This document shows positions 16,865-24,763 of a stretch of 48,558 nucleotides of DNA, piece by piece; position 1 is the stretch's first letter; each line of letters begins with the position of its first letter. The translations under genes were made by a program, and so were the position numbers. The notes beneath the pieces were generated by a model. That model did no database searches and was not told the origin of the DNA. It was given only the letters and a program-made list of their open reading frames with translations. The DNA is from Phycisphaerales bacterium (lineage in GTDB: Bacteria; Planctomycetota; Phycisphaerae; Sedimentisphaerales; Anaerobacaceae), in the NCBI GenBank assembly GCA_020352215.1, contig CP070675.1, positions 1,731,232 to 1,779,789 on the forward strand. The letters run 5' to 3'.

Positions 16865-17980
16865 ATGATTGTCAAAGCTGTACAGTGGATCGGCGGAGTT
16901 GATGGCTACCTGGAGCTTGTAGATCAGCGCCGCTTGCCTGCTGAATTTGTCAAATTGCGGTGCCGTGATGTAGAGCATCTCTACGAGGCGATAAAGACTC
17001 TCACTGTTCGCGGCGCTCCGGCCATAGGTGTCTCGGCGGCCTATGGACTGGTCCTGGCCGTGCAGAGCTTGACACCGTCGGAGGGACTGGGGGCGGCCCT
17101 TGGCGATTTGGCCAAAACCTGCGACTATCTGGCATCTTCACGTCCGACGGCGGTGAACCTTTTTTGGGCGCTACAGCGAGTACGGCAATGTGCCGATGAA
17201 TTCGTTGGTGCCCAGCCCAAGGCGACGTTACGGGAATTTCAGGAAGTTGTCCTGGCCGAGGCAAACGCCATATATCAGGAAGATGTGGATATGTGTCGGC
17301 GAATTGGCCAAAACGGCGAAAAGTTCATAAAGGACGGTGCGGGTGTTTTGACCCACTGTAACGCCGGTGCACTTGCGACTGCAGGGCAGGGGACAGCTTT
17401 GTCGCTGATGTTTGAGGCACACAAAGAGGGCAGGAGGTTCAAGGTCTACGCAGATGAGACAAGGCCCTTGCTGCAAGGTGCTCGATTGACGGCCTGGGAA
17501 CTGCAGCAGGCGGGGATTGACGTCGCGGTCGTCTGCGACAACATGGCGGGATGGTTGATGAAGCAAGGACGCATAGATGCGGTCGTAACCGGCGCCGACC
17601 GGATCGCCGCAAACGGTGACACTGCAAACAAAATTGGAACATATGGCTTGAGTATTCTTGCCAAGGAACATCGGATACCGTTTTACATCGCAGCACCGTC
17701 GAGCACATTTGACCTGGGCATCGGCAGTGGGGCTGAAATACCGATCGAAGAGAGAGCCAGAGAGGAAGTCACTGCATTTGCAGAAACGCCTGTGACTCCG
17801 GAAGGTGTCAACGTCTGCAATCCCGCGTTTGACGTGACAAACGCCGAGGATATTGCTGCCATCATTACCGAGAGAGGTGTTATCGAGAGTCCCAACACCG
17901 ACAATATCGCCAAATGTCTTAAGGCGGTCCCGGACCGCGATAAGAGAATTTCCGGGTCCGGCAACAGAATCTATGGCTGA
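16865..17980 (+). CDS. mtnA: S-methyl-5-thioribose-1-phosphate isomerase family (MtnA)
   Basis: A 371-residue aldose-1-phosphate to ketose-1-phosphate isomerase related to eIF2B. Catalytic Cys165 lies in LTHCNAGALAT and Asp245 in VVTGADRIAANGD, with the other signatures TVRGAPAIGVSAAYG, YADETRPLLQGARLT and NKIGTYGLSILAKEH intact. In methionine salvage MtnA converts methylthioribose-1-P to methylthioribulose-1-P, but family members also act on 5-deoxyribose-1-P. No other methionine-salvage gene is in view, and the gene sits 31 bp after a sugar kinase, so an alternative substrate is conceivable. I start at ATG 16865 (AAGG eight bases upstream), not at the open frame above it inside the kinase gene. 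The stop overlaps the next ATG by 8 bp. Confidence 0.9.
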   Translation: MIVKAVQWIGGVDGYLELVDQRRLPAEFVKLRCRDVEHLYEAIKTLTVRGAPAIGVSAAYGLVLAVQSLTPSEGLGAALGDLAKTCDYLASSRPTAVNLFWALQRVRQCADEFVGAQPKATLREFQEVVLAEANAIYQEDVDMCRRIGQNGEKFIKDGAGVLTHCNAGALATAGQGTALSLMFEAHKEGRRFKVYADETRPLLQGARLTAWELQQAGIDVAVVCDNMAGWLMKQGRIDAVVTGADRIAANGDTANKIGTYGLSILAKEHRIPFYIAAPSSTFDLGIGSGAEIPIEERAREEVTAFAETPVTPEGVNVCNPAFDVTNAEDIAAIITERGVIESPNTDNIAKCLKAVPDRDKRISGSGNRIYG

Positions 17981-19421
17981 ACCGAACACTCAATCTTCAG
18001 GGTCCTGCAAGTCGCGGGCCGATGAGCCGCCGGCTGAGAAGTCGTTGCTTCGTTGGCGAAAGCGCAATGCATATTACTATGCCTGGCTCAATAGGGTTTA
18101 TAGATTTTTCGTTCGGCCGAACAGCAGAGTCCTGCACATTGGCTGCGAATGTGGCGATCTCTTGGCTGCCGTCGAGCCATCCTACGGGGTCGGTGTAGAT
18201 GCAAGTCCCGATGCCGTCCAACTGGCGAGCAAGCGTTTTCCACATCTGAGGTTCTTTGTTATGGACCCGCATGAGCTGTCGCTTGACGAGAAATTTGATT
18301 ATGTTCTCATCTGCAACTCCTTAGGCCAGTGGCACGACATTCAGCAAGTTCTGGAAAGCATCCATCCGCTTATGCACGAAGGCACTCGGGTTGTAATTAG
18401 CTACTACAACTATCTCTGGGAGGCGATATTGAATATCGGCTCGCTTGTGGGCATCCGCAGGCCGCACGCGTACCAGAACTGGCTGCCGCCGGAAGATATC
18501 GGCAATCTGTTGCGATTGAGCAACTTCGATGTCATTAGAAGCAGCTCCTATTTGTTATTGCCGAAGCGTATTCCACCTTTCACAACTCTCTGTAATTACT
18601 TTCTCTCTTTGGTCCCGGTATTGCGTTACTTCAATCTGGTTAACCTTCTGGTTGCACGTCCGATGCCGGTCCCTCGGCGTGATGAGGACTTGTCACTTTC
18701 GGTGATAGTGCCCTGCAGAAATGAACGAGGCAATGTCGAAGGTGCCGTGACGCGAATTCCCGAATTAGGCAGGGAGACTGAAATAATATTTGTGGACGGC
18801 AACAGCACCGACGGTACGGCCGACGAGATAGAAGCTCAGATAGTCAAGCATCCCGAGCGGAAGATTCGCCTGATACACCAAGGAGATGGGGTGGGAAAGG
18901 GCGACGCAGTGAGAAAAGGGTTCGCGGCGGCCAGCGGAGACGTGTTAGTTATCCAGGATGCCGACTTGACTGCCCCGCCGGAAGATTTGCCGAAGTTCTT
19001 CAGGGCTCTGCGTGACGGGAAGGGCGAGTTCGTCAACGGCTCTCGGCTCGTGTACCCCATGGAGAAACAGGCGATGCGGTTCTTGAATCTTTTTGGCAAC
19101 AAGTTCTTCGGAGCATTGTTTACCTGGCTATTGGGCCAAAGATTCAGAGACACACTTTGCGGAACAAAGATGATTCGTAAAAGCGACTATGAGCTGATCG
19201 AGGCCAACCGTGCATACTTTGGCGATTTTGATCCTTTCGGCGATTTCGATCTGATCTTCGGGGCGATAAAGCAGAATCTCAAGGTTGTCGAGGTGCCGGT
19301 GACCTATCGGGCAAGGACTTACGGTACGACAAACATAAGTCGTTTCAGACACGGCTGGCTGTTGCTCAGGATGAGCTGGATTGCCTTCAAGAAGATCAAG
19401 TGGCTTGGAAAGACGCGTTAG
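17973..19421 (+). CDS. Fused SAM methyltransferase and family 2 glycosyltransferase
   Basis: A 482-residue protein with two catalytic halves. Residues ~25-200 form a class I SAM-dependent methyltransferase (VLHIGCECGDLLAAV for the cofactor loop, GVGVDASPDAVQLA, then YVLICNSLGQWHD). Residues ~230-480 form a GT2 transferase like dolichyl-phosphate mannose or undecaprenyl-phosphate glucose synthases (LSVIVPCRNERGNVE, IIFVDGNSTDGTAD, VIQDADLTAPPED, a later LCGTKMIRK, and TYRARTYGTTNISRF). No C-terminal membrane hairpin is evident. A plausible role is making a lipid-linked sugar for the membrane glycosyltransferases encoded downstream. The start codon overlaps the mtnA stop (ATGGCTGA), suggesting coupling. 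Confidence 0.83.
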   Translation: MAEPNTQSSGSCKSRADEPPAEKSLLRWRKRNAYYYAWLNRVYRFFVRPNSRVLHIGCECGDLLAAVEPSYGVGVDASPDAVQLASKRFPHLRFFVMDPHELSLDEKFDYVLICNSLGQWHDIQQVLESIHPLMHEGTRVVISYYNYLWEAILNIGSLVGIRRPHAYQNWLPPEDIGNLLRLSNFDVIRSSSYLLLPKRIPPFTTLCNYFLSLVPVLRYFNLVNLLVARPMPVPRRDEDLSLSVIVPCRNERGNVEGAVTRIPELGRETEIIFVDGNSTDGTADEIEAQIVKHPERKIRLIHQGDGVGKGDAVRKGFAAASGDVLVIQDADLTAPPEDLPKFFRALRDGKGEFVNGSRLVYPMEKQAMRFLNLFGNKFFGALFTWLLGQRFRDTLCGTKMIRKSDYELIEANRAYFGDFDPFGDFDLIFGAIKQNLKVVEVPVTYRARTYGTTNISRFRHGWLLLRMSWIAFKKIKWLGKTR

Positions 19422-19440
19422 AGTATTTTCAACCGATTTC

Positions 19441-21324
19441 ATGAAAGAGACTTCCTGCAATCGGACCGCTGAGAAGACACTCTCTGCGGAGGTCAGCGGG
19501 TCCGCTATTTGGCCAGCCCGCTTTGCAGCCTTTGTTCGATCGCCAGTATTTATTTCGGCCGTGGTTGCCACCGTTACACTCGTGACCTTTGTTCGCGTGC
19601 TCGGCGCCGATTTCGTGATGTGGGACGATGACATCGCTATCTACCAAAATCCGAACCTCGGCGGCCTCAGCCTCGAACGCCTCCGCTGGATATTCACCGA
19701 CGTTGACTCAGCGATGAGGTACTACCCGTTGACGCTGCTCAGTTGGAGCATCACCTACCACTTCTGGGGTCTGAACCCATTCTGGTACCACCTGGGAAAT
19801 TGGCTGCTCCACGGTGCCAACTCAGTTTTGGTGTTTCTTTTGCTGCGCGGGCTCCTGGTGGCGGGATTGTCCGGGCGAGGCGGGCCAGCAGTAGCGCCGT
19901 GGCGGGTCACTGTTTCGGCCGCACTCGCTGCGCTGCTCTGGTCACTTCATCCGCTGCGGGTAGAGCCGGTTGCCTGGGCGGTCGACCGTAGTTATTGTCA
20001 GGCAGCGTTCTTCTTACTTCTTTCGACACTGTGCTACCTGGGAGCAAATGCTGTGGCCGTGAGCAATGCACGCCGCTGCATCCTACTGACCATATCACTG
20101 ATGTGTTACCTGGCGTCACTACTGTCTCACGCGATTGGGATGAGCTTTCTATTCGTGTTCGTTGCCATGGATGTGTATCCGCTAAGGAGGCTGGGCGGCA
20201 GTCGTGGGTGGTTGAAGACCCCTGCAGCTCGGCGCGTGCTATTGGAAAAAATCCCGTTCGTTGCCGTGTCGTCGGCCGTCGCACTGGTAACTTTGGGCGT
20301 CCGCTTAGCCTCAGCGGGGGTCTGGCGGAAGCCGGTATCGCTTGCCGAGTTCAGCCTGTTCGAACGCTTGATGCAAGGAATGTACGTCTGGGCTTACTAT
20401 GCTTGGCGGCCGTGGTACCCTTTGAGCCTCTCACCCGTCTATACGACTTTCGTGGACTTTGATCCGTCCTCACTCCCATTCATTGCCAGCTTGCTGGCGG
20501 TCGTCGGCGCGATTACAGCATTGGTCTTTTTGCGTCGCCGGTGGCCACTCGCCTTGGTATTGGGGATCTGTCATCTGGTGCTGCTCGTACCGGCTTTGGG
20601 TTTGCTCGAGTCTCCACATTACCACAGCGATAGATATTCATTGATTGTCTCGCTTTGCTACTCAACACTACTTGCCGCGTGCCTTGTACACCCAAAGGCG
20701 CGTAGGTTCTCTCGTAGCGTCCTTTGCCTGGCCACTGCCGTGATCGTGGCCCTGGGGGCGTTGAGCTTTCGGCAGACACGTGTATGGAATAACAGCATCA
20801 CTCTGTTTGAGCACATGATAGCCACTCTTGGTGATGACCCCTATCGCCGTGACATTCACTGGCGGCTGGGCGTAGTACTGGCCAACCAAGGTAACACCAC
20901 AAAGGCCAGAGAGCACTTCCTAAGGACACTGCAAATCGCCCCAAACCATCCAAGAGCGCTGTACTTCATCGCCTTTACTCATTTCCAGTTAGGCGAGCAT
21001 GATCTGGCGATTCAGTATTTTGACCAATTGTTACGGATTGAACCCCACCATCACAGCGCCCATTATTATATTGGGGTAGCGTTCGGCCAACAGGGTCAAC
21101 TCGATGAGGCTATCAGGCATCTTGACGAGGCTGTGCGCATAAGGCCGGACTGGCCCGACGCGTACAATGGTTTGGGTGTTGCTTATACCCAAAAAGGCCA
21201 GTACGATCTGGCGATTCGGAACTTTGACAAGGCGCTGCAGCTTGACCCCGGCAGTTCAGCTGTTAGCAGGAATTTGGAGGTAGCGCTGAAGAGAAAGCAG
21301 GAACAAATCAATGAAGATCATTGA
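19441..21324 (+). CDS. TMTC-like polytopic membrane protein with C-terminal TPR repeats
   Basis: A 627-residue protein. After a short basic N-terminus there are roughly ten hydrophobic segments (for example VFISAVVATVTLVTFV, AALAALLWSLHPL, FIASLLAVVGAITALVFL, LVLGICHLVLLVPALG). The first luminal loop contains WDDDIAIYQNPNLGG, an acidic pair typical of GT-C fold transferases that use lipid-phosphate sugars. The last ~170 residues hold at least four TPR-type units (HWRLGVVLANQGNTTKAREH, HYYIGVAFGQQGQLDEAIRH, AYNGLGVAYTQKGQYDLAIR). This matches bacterial relatives of the TMTC O-mannosyltransferases. The N-terminus is the ATG at 19441, and an upstream in-frame start would overlap the GT2 gene. 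The ribosome site is weak. Confidence 0.78.
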   Translation: MKETSCNRTAEKTLSAEVSGSAIWPARFAAFVRSPVFISAVVATVTLVTFVRVLGADFVMWDDDIAIYQNPNLGGLSLERLRWIFTDVDSAMRYYPLTLLSWSITYHFWGLNPFWYHLGNWLLHGANSVLVFLLLRGLLVAGLSGRGGPAVAPWRVTVSAALAALLWSLHPLRVEPVAWAVDRSYCQAAFFLLLSTLCYLGANAVAVSNARRCILLTISLMCYLASLLSHAIGMSFLFVFVAMDVYPLRRLGGSRGWLKTPAARRVLLEKIPFVAVSSAVALVTLGVRLASAGVWRKPVSLAEFSLFERLMQGMYVWAYYAWRPWYPLSLSPVYTTFVDFDPSSLPFIASLLAVVGAITALVFLRRRWPLALVLGICHLVLLVPALGLLESPHYHSDRYSLIVSLCYSTLLAACLVHPKARRFSRSVLCLATAVIVALGALSFRQTRVWNNSITLFEHMIATLGDDPYRRDIHWRLGVVLANQGNTTKAREHFLRTLQIAPNHPRALYFIAFTHFQLGEHDLAIQYFDQLLRIEPHHHSAHYYIGVAFGQQGQLDEAIRHLDEAVRIRPDWPDAYNGLGVAYTQKGQYDLAIRNFDKALQLDPGSSAVSRNLEVALKRKQEQINEDH

Positions 21325-22087
21325 ATGGCTCAAACTACCTGAGATAAGGTGCATCGATGACCTCGACGATCCTGCTGCTACGTTGTTGCACGCCGAGATA
21401 ATCCGGAGGAAGCCGTTTCTGAGAAACATATACATTGATTTCTACAGGCTGCTGCAAAGAGCCGTGTCCGATCCCGGCAACAAGGTTCTGGTCGAACTGG
21501 GAAGTGGAGGGGGCTTTATCAAAGAAGTGATTTCCAACGCGATTACGTCTGATGTCCTCGAGCTGCCAAATATTGATGAGGCCTTCTCGGCGTCTGATAT
21601 GCCTTTTGAGCAAGCGAGTGTCGACGCGTTCTTCATGATTGATGTCCTGCATCACATCACCGACCCGAGAGCGTTTTTCTCTGAGGCGTTGCGGTGTCTA
21701 AAGAGGTCCGGCAAAATCGTGATGATCGAGCCTGCCAATACGGTGTGGTCAAGGTTCATCTACAAGAACTTTCACCACGAACTATTCGACACACAGGCAC
21801 AATGGGAGTTGCAGGAGCAAGGGCCGGTTTCACACGGTAATGGCGCGATGCCGTGGATAATCTTCTCCCGTGATCGGGAGATATTTGAGAGCGATTTTCC
21901 CGCTTTGAAAATCGTCAAAATGTACAATCATACACCGCTACGCTATTTGCTCAGTGGAGGGGTGACGTTGCGTCAATTGGCGCCCTCGATTTGTTATCCT
22001 GTCGTTAAGTTCATTGAGTTTATTCTGTCCCCCCTGGCCCCTTGGTTGGGTATGTTCCAAACGATTGAGCTGGAGAAAGTTGGTTAA
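21311..22087 (+). CDS. Class I SAM-dependent methyltransferase
   Basis: A 258-residue methyltransferase with the SAM-binding loop VLVELGSGGGFIKEV, an acidic end of strand 2 (DVLELPNID), and FFMIDVLHHITDPRAFFSEA followed by LKRSGKIVMIEPANT, the usual motif order of the methyltransferase 11 group. The C-terminal part has hydrophobic stretches (VVKFIEFILSPLAPWLGMF) that could touch the membrane, fitting a glycolipid or lipid-linked sugar substrate. The start overlaps the 3' end of the TPR gene by 14 bp, so the two are co-transcribed. The substrate is not evident. Confidence 0.85.
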   Translation: MKIIEWLKLPEIRCIDDLDDPAATLLHAEIIRRKPFLRNIYIDFYRLLQRAVSDPGNKVLVELGSGGGFIKEVISNAITSDVLELPNIDEAFSASDMPFEQASVDAFFMIDVLHHITDPRAFFSEALRCLKRSGKIVMIEPANTVWSRFIYKNFHHELFDTQAQWELQEQGPVSHGNGAMPWIIFSRDREIFESDFPALKIVKMYNHTPLRYLLSGGVTLRQLAPSICYPVVKFIEFILSPLAPWLGMFQTIELEKVG

Positions 22088-22158
22088 CACGTGGTTATTG
22101 AAATCAGCGCATTGCTGCAGGCATATCAGTTTTCGCCGGCTATATCGAAAGAGGTAGA

Positions 22159-24018
22159 ATGAGTAGGCGCAAAGTCAAAAGACACAAGTCCGGGGCTGGC
22201 AGACAGGCTGCGAGCCGTGCGGGCGCAGCTTTGCAAAGAGAGCCCGAAACACTTGCCAGAGATCAGGCGGAACTGCTTACCAAGCGAGAGAGGTACCTCG
22301 AATTCTTCCTGATGGCCGCCCTTCTTGCTTTTGGGACATATCATTCGGTTCTGTACTTCGGCCACACCGTAGTGCCCAATTCGGATTTTCCCGCTTTTTT
22401 CAAAACGGGTCAGGAGCTTCTGTCTCTTCAGGTCCCCTCGAGTTTCAAACGAGGCCCAGTCCTTGGCCTGCTTCAGGTTGCTCTGTCATATCTCGTTGGA
22501 GGCCAACATCCGGGGCTGACGGCCGGCTGGCTGCTCAACGCCATTCTCCATCCCTTCAACCTTGTCTTGCTGTTGCTGGTCGCAAGAGAACTTGTAGGCA
22601 AATCCGCGCCATGGCTTGCTGTTATCGCCATAATCAGCCCGTATGCCATATATCTGCTCACCGAACCGATAGCGGAGACTACCCTGCTATTTTTCGTCCT
22701 CTTGACGTTCATTTTTATTCTCAGGCGCTCAAGCTGGGGCTATTTGTTCGCGGCCATAGCTACTATGGTTCGCTATGAAGGTGCTGCGCTGATCTTGGCC
22801 GCCTTTGTGCTCGATCTGATCTACAGTGAAAACAGGCGAGAACGAATCCGGGCTCTTCTCTATTCGGTGATGGCCGCTGTTCCTTTGGCACTCTGGATGG
22901 TGGGCACCCTTTCGAGATGGCAGTCGGGGACAAGTCACTACTTGAGCGTGTTCACGAAACAGTACGCGGAAGACTTTGCCGATTCTGTTCGTAGCAGAAC
23001 CGGCATCATCTTACATATGAAGCTGCTATGGCAAGTCGGATTTCGTCCTCTATTGATGCCCTATTCGACCGCCGGAGAGAGTTCTGCGGACATGCTGTGG
23101 AAGCTAAGCAAAACGGTTGTTGCCGTCAGCTTCTTGTTTGGGGCCATCTACGGTTTAGCCAAACGGCAGTGGAAGGTGCTGGCATTATTGATATTCTTCG
23201 TGCCGTACTTTATACTCCACGCGAGCTACCCGTATCCCATTCCGAGATATCATTCGACTGTTTTTTGGATTGCCCTGTTGCTGTGCTGGTTTGGCATTCA
23301 GAATGCTTGGGGGCTGCTATGCAGGCGTGGGTGGGTAGGTAGACGCCTTGCGCTGGTGCTACAGGGTGTGGTGGCGACAGTGTCGATTGTCTGGCTCGTG
23401 TCGCTTCTTCCTCAGTTGTCAAAGATGTCGCCGATGAGCCCGAGATCAGCTTCTCTGCCGTACGTGGGGATGGCACTGGTGGGTATGCTTTGTGCCGTGC
23501 GGGTCTGCATCTACCGGTACAAACATGTCTTGCGCGAGCTTGCCGTACTGGCTGTTGTCTGTCTGGTCGTCGTGTCCAATCAATTCTCACTCGTCGGCCT
23601 CCTTCGAGACGGGCAGCGCGATGGGGAGTTTAAGCTATTGGCGAATTGGTACATTGCCCAAGCCGAGCCAGGCGAGAAATTGGGTGTCTACATGAGCACC
23701 GTAGTCAGACTGTTTGCTCCTGCGTATGCAGAATGCATCGTTTCCCTTCCGGAAGCTGAGGATCTGCCTGGTTTTATCAAGGCCTGTCGCGATGAGGGCA
23801 TCACTTATGTGGTGTGGGCTTCAAGAGAGGGGCTGAGCAATTCCCATACGACCTATCGTCGCCTGGGGCTGCATAAGAACATTGCCCACCTCCGTACGCC
23901 GAGAGACGAGGGACCTTTCCAGTTTGTCGAACAAGTCGGCTCCAGGAGAGGATATGTGAACATTTTCCGCTTGAACGGGCCTGTTCAAGCCGGGCAGCCA
24001 GGCCCTGCGCGGAACTGA
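22159..24018 (+). CDS. GT39/ArnT-like membrane glycosyltransferase
   Basis: A 619-residue polytopic protein. A basic cytoplasmic N-terminus (~1-45) is followed by about ten or eleven transmembrane segments (FFLMAALLAFGTYHSVLYFG, LVLLLLVARELVG, WLAVIAIISPYAIYLL, LLFFVLLTFIFILR, LALVLQGVVATVSIVWLVSL) and a soluble C-terminal domain of ~110 residues. PNSDFPAFFK in the first extracytoplasmic loop holds the acidic residue expected of GT-C transferases. The arrangement resembles the dolichyl-phosphate-mannose protein mannosyltransferase and ArnT superfamily. The ATG is preceded by GAGGTAG. It closes the glycosylation block and converges on the NifU-C gene 50 bp away. Acceptor and donor are unknown. 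Confidence 0.75.
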   Translation: MSRRKVKRHKSGAGRQAASRAGAALQREPETLARDQAELLTKRERYLEFFLMAALLAFGTYHSVLYFGHTVVPNSDFPAFFKTGQELLSLQVPSSFKRGPVLGLLQVALSYLVGGQHPGLTAGWLLNAILHPFNLVLLLLVARELVGKSAPWLAVIAIISPYAIYLLTEPIAETTLLFFVLLTFIFILRRSSWGYLFAAIATMVRYEGAALILAAFVLDLIYSENRRERIRALLYSVMAAVPLALWMVGTLSRWQSGTSHYLSVFTKQYAEDFADSVRSRTGIILHMKLLWQVGFRPLLMPYSTAGESSADMLWKLSKTVVAVSFLFGAIYGLAKRQWKVLALLIFFVPYFILHASYPYPIPRYHSTVFWIALLLCWFGIQNAWGLLCRRGWVGRRLALVLQGVVATVSIVWLVSLLPQLSKMSPMSPRSASLPYVGMALVGMLCAVRVCIYRYKHVLRELAVLAVVCLVVVSNQFSLVGLLRDGQRDGEFKLLANWYIAQAEPGEKLGVYMSTVVRLFAPAYAECIVSLPEAEDLPGFIKACRDEGITYVVWASREGLSNSHTTYRRLGLHKNIAHLRTPRDEGPFQFVEQVGSRRGYVNIFRLNGPVQAGQPGPARN

Positions 24019-24068
24019 TCAGTAGCTCCTAGGCAGTTTCCCGTGTCTCTTTTATTGGATGCGAGGAC

Positions 24069-24338
24069 CTAATCCACGGCGATTACTTCTTTGACTTCAG
24101 GCACCCTTTCCTTCAAGATTCTCTCGATGCCGTTTTTCATGGTCATCATCGCACCGGGGCAACCTTGACAGGCCCCCTGCAGGCGAAGCTTGACGTTATT
24201 CTCCTCATCGGTTCCTACCAGCTCGACATCGCCACCATGGCTCTGCAGAGCCGGGCGAACTGACTCGATTGCCTCCGTGACTTTCTCCTGAAAGGTTTTA
24301 TCGATGACGGCATCGCCGCAGCCACATTCCTCACACAT
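24069..24338 (-). CDS. NifU C-terminal domain (Nfu-type) Fe-S carrier
   Basis: An 89-residue protein consisting almost entirely of a NifU-C domain: VTEAIESVRPALQSHGGDVE followed by the Fe-S-binding C-x-x-C in ACQGCPGA and the helix MTMKNGIERILKE. Such proteins carry assembled 4Fe-4S clusters to target enzymes. An extra MCEECGCGD start adds three more cysteines, perhaps a second metal site. The ATG has AGGAG with good spacing. It is monocistronic, expressed from an extended -10 promoter at 24416-24424, with an inverted repeat between promoter and gene. Confidence 0.9.
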   Translation of the reverse strand: MCEECGCGDAVIDKTFQEKVTEAIESVRPALQSHGGDVELVGTDEENNVKLRLQGACQGCPGAMMTMKNGIERILKERVPEVKEVIAVD

Positions 24339-24380
24339 AACCGATCTCCTGTTCTACTTCCTGATTCGACTTTCTGGTTT

Positions 24381-24411
24381 CAATCGGCAGTAATCACTCA
24401 ATCGCCGATTG
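24381..24411 (-). promoter_or_regulatory. Inverted repeat at the start of the NifU-C transcript (operator or RNA hairpin)
   Basis: CAATCGGC (24381-24388) and GCCGATTG (24404-24411) are perfect eight-base inverted arms separated by 15 bases, placed at and just after the predicted transcription start. The position suits a repressor site or a 5' UTR hairpin. Confidence 0.45.
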
Positions 24412-24415
24412 GACC

Positions 24416-24424
24416 ATTATATCA
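24416..24424 (-). promoter_or_regulatory. Extended -10 promoter for the NifU-C gene
   Basis: On the minus strand the sequence reads TGATATAAT: a perfect TATAAT (24421-24416) with the TG of an extended -10 element one base upstream. No good -35 is seen. The predicted start is near 24409, leaving a leader of about 70 nt. Confidence 0.55.
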
Positions 24425-24531
24425 GCAGTCGGGCACAGAGCCACGCTTTTTGATGTACGGCCTGCAATTGTGATGGTTTTGGCAAAAACACAAAAAAACT
24501 TGCTGGCAGTTCGACAAATTGCCGAAAACAG

Positions 24532-24560
24532 TTGACGGAAGGTACATGACTGCGTATAAT
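24532..24560 (+). promoter_or_regulatory. Near-consensus sigma70 promoter of ilvB
   Basis: TTGACG (24532-24537), a 17-base spacer and a perfect TATAAT (24555-24560). The start would be near 24567, leaving a leader of nearly 200 nt before ilvB. Confidence 0.75.
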
Positions 24561-24566
24561 ATGCGA

Positions 24567-24763
24567 TGTATTTGTGTGAAAACACGCAGATACGTCCCTG
24601 AGACGCGGCGGAAGCCGTGGTTACGGTGTTACGGCAGGGCTTTGTGTCTTCGGGTTGCTCGATCGTTTTTCGCAGAAAGAGCGATTGGCTTGCCGAAGTG
24701 TGCCATCAGAGCCGTAACGTTCCGGAATAGCGATTTGACGTTTATCAGGAAAGGAACCAATAC
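24567..24763 (+). other. Structured ilvB leader
   Basis: The ~197-nt untranslated leader holds a small GTGT-GAAA-ACAC hairpin (24574-24585) and a long-range perfect pair GTTACGGC (24628-24635) with GCCGTAAC (24711-24718). The second arm ends 45 bases before the ATG. A competing local hairpin is possible around 24614-24635 (GCCGT with ACGGC). No short open frame rich in Leu, Ile or Val codons is present, so classic leader-peptide attenuation is not supported. I see no T-box specifier arrangement. Confidence 0.35.

Noticed and set aside
24567..24763. T-box or leader-peptide attenuator for ilvB
   Set aside because: No T-box core sequence, and the only short frame (at 24566) encodes no run of Leu, Ile or Val.
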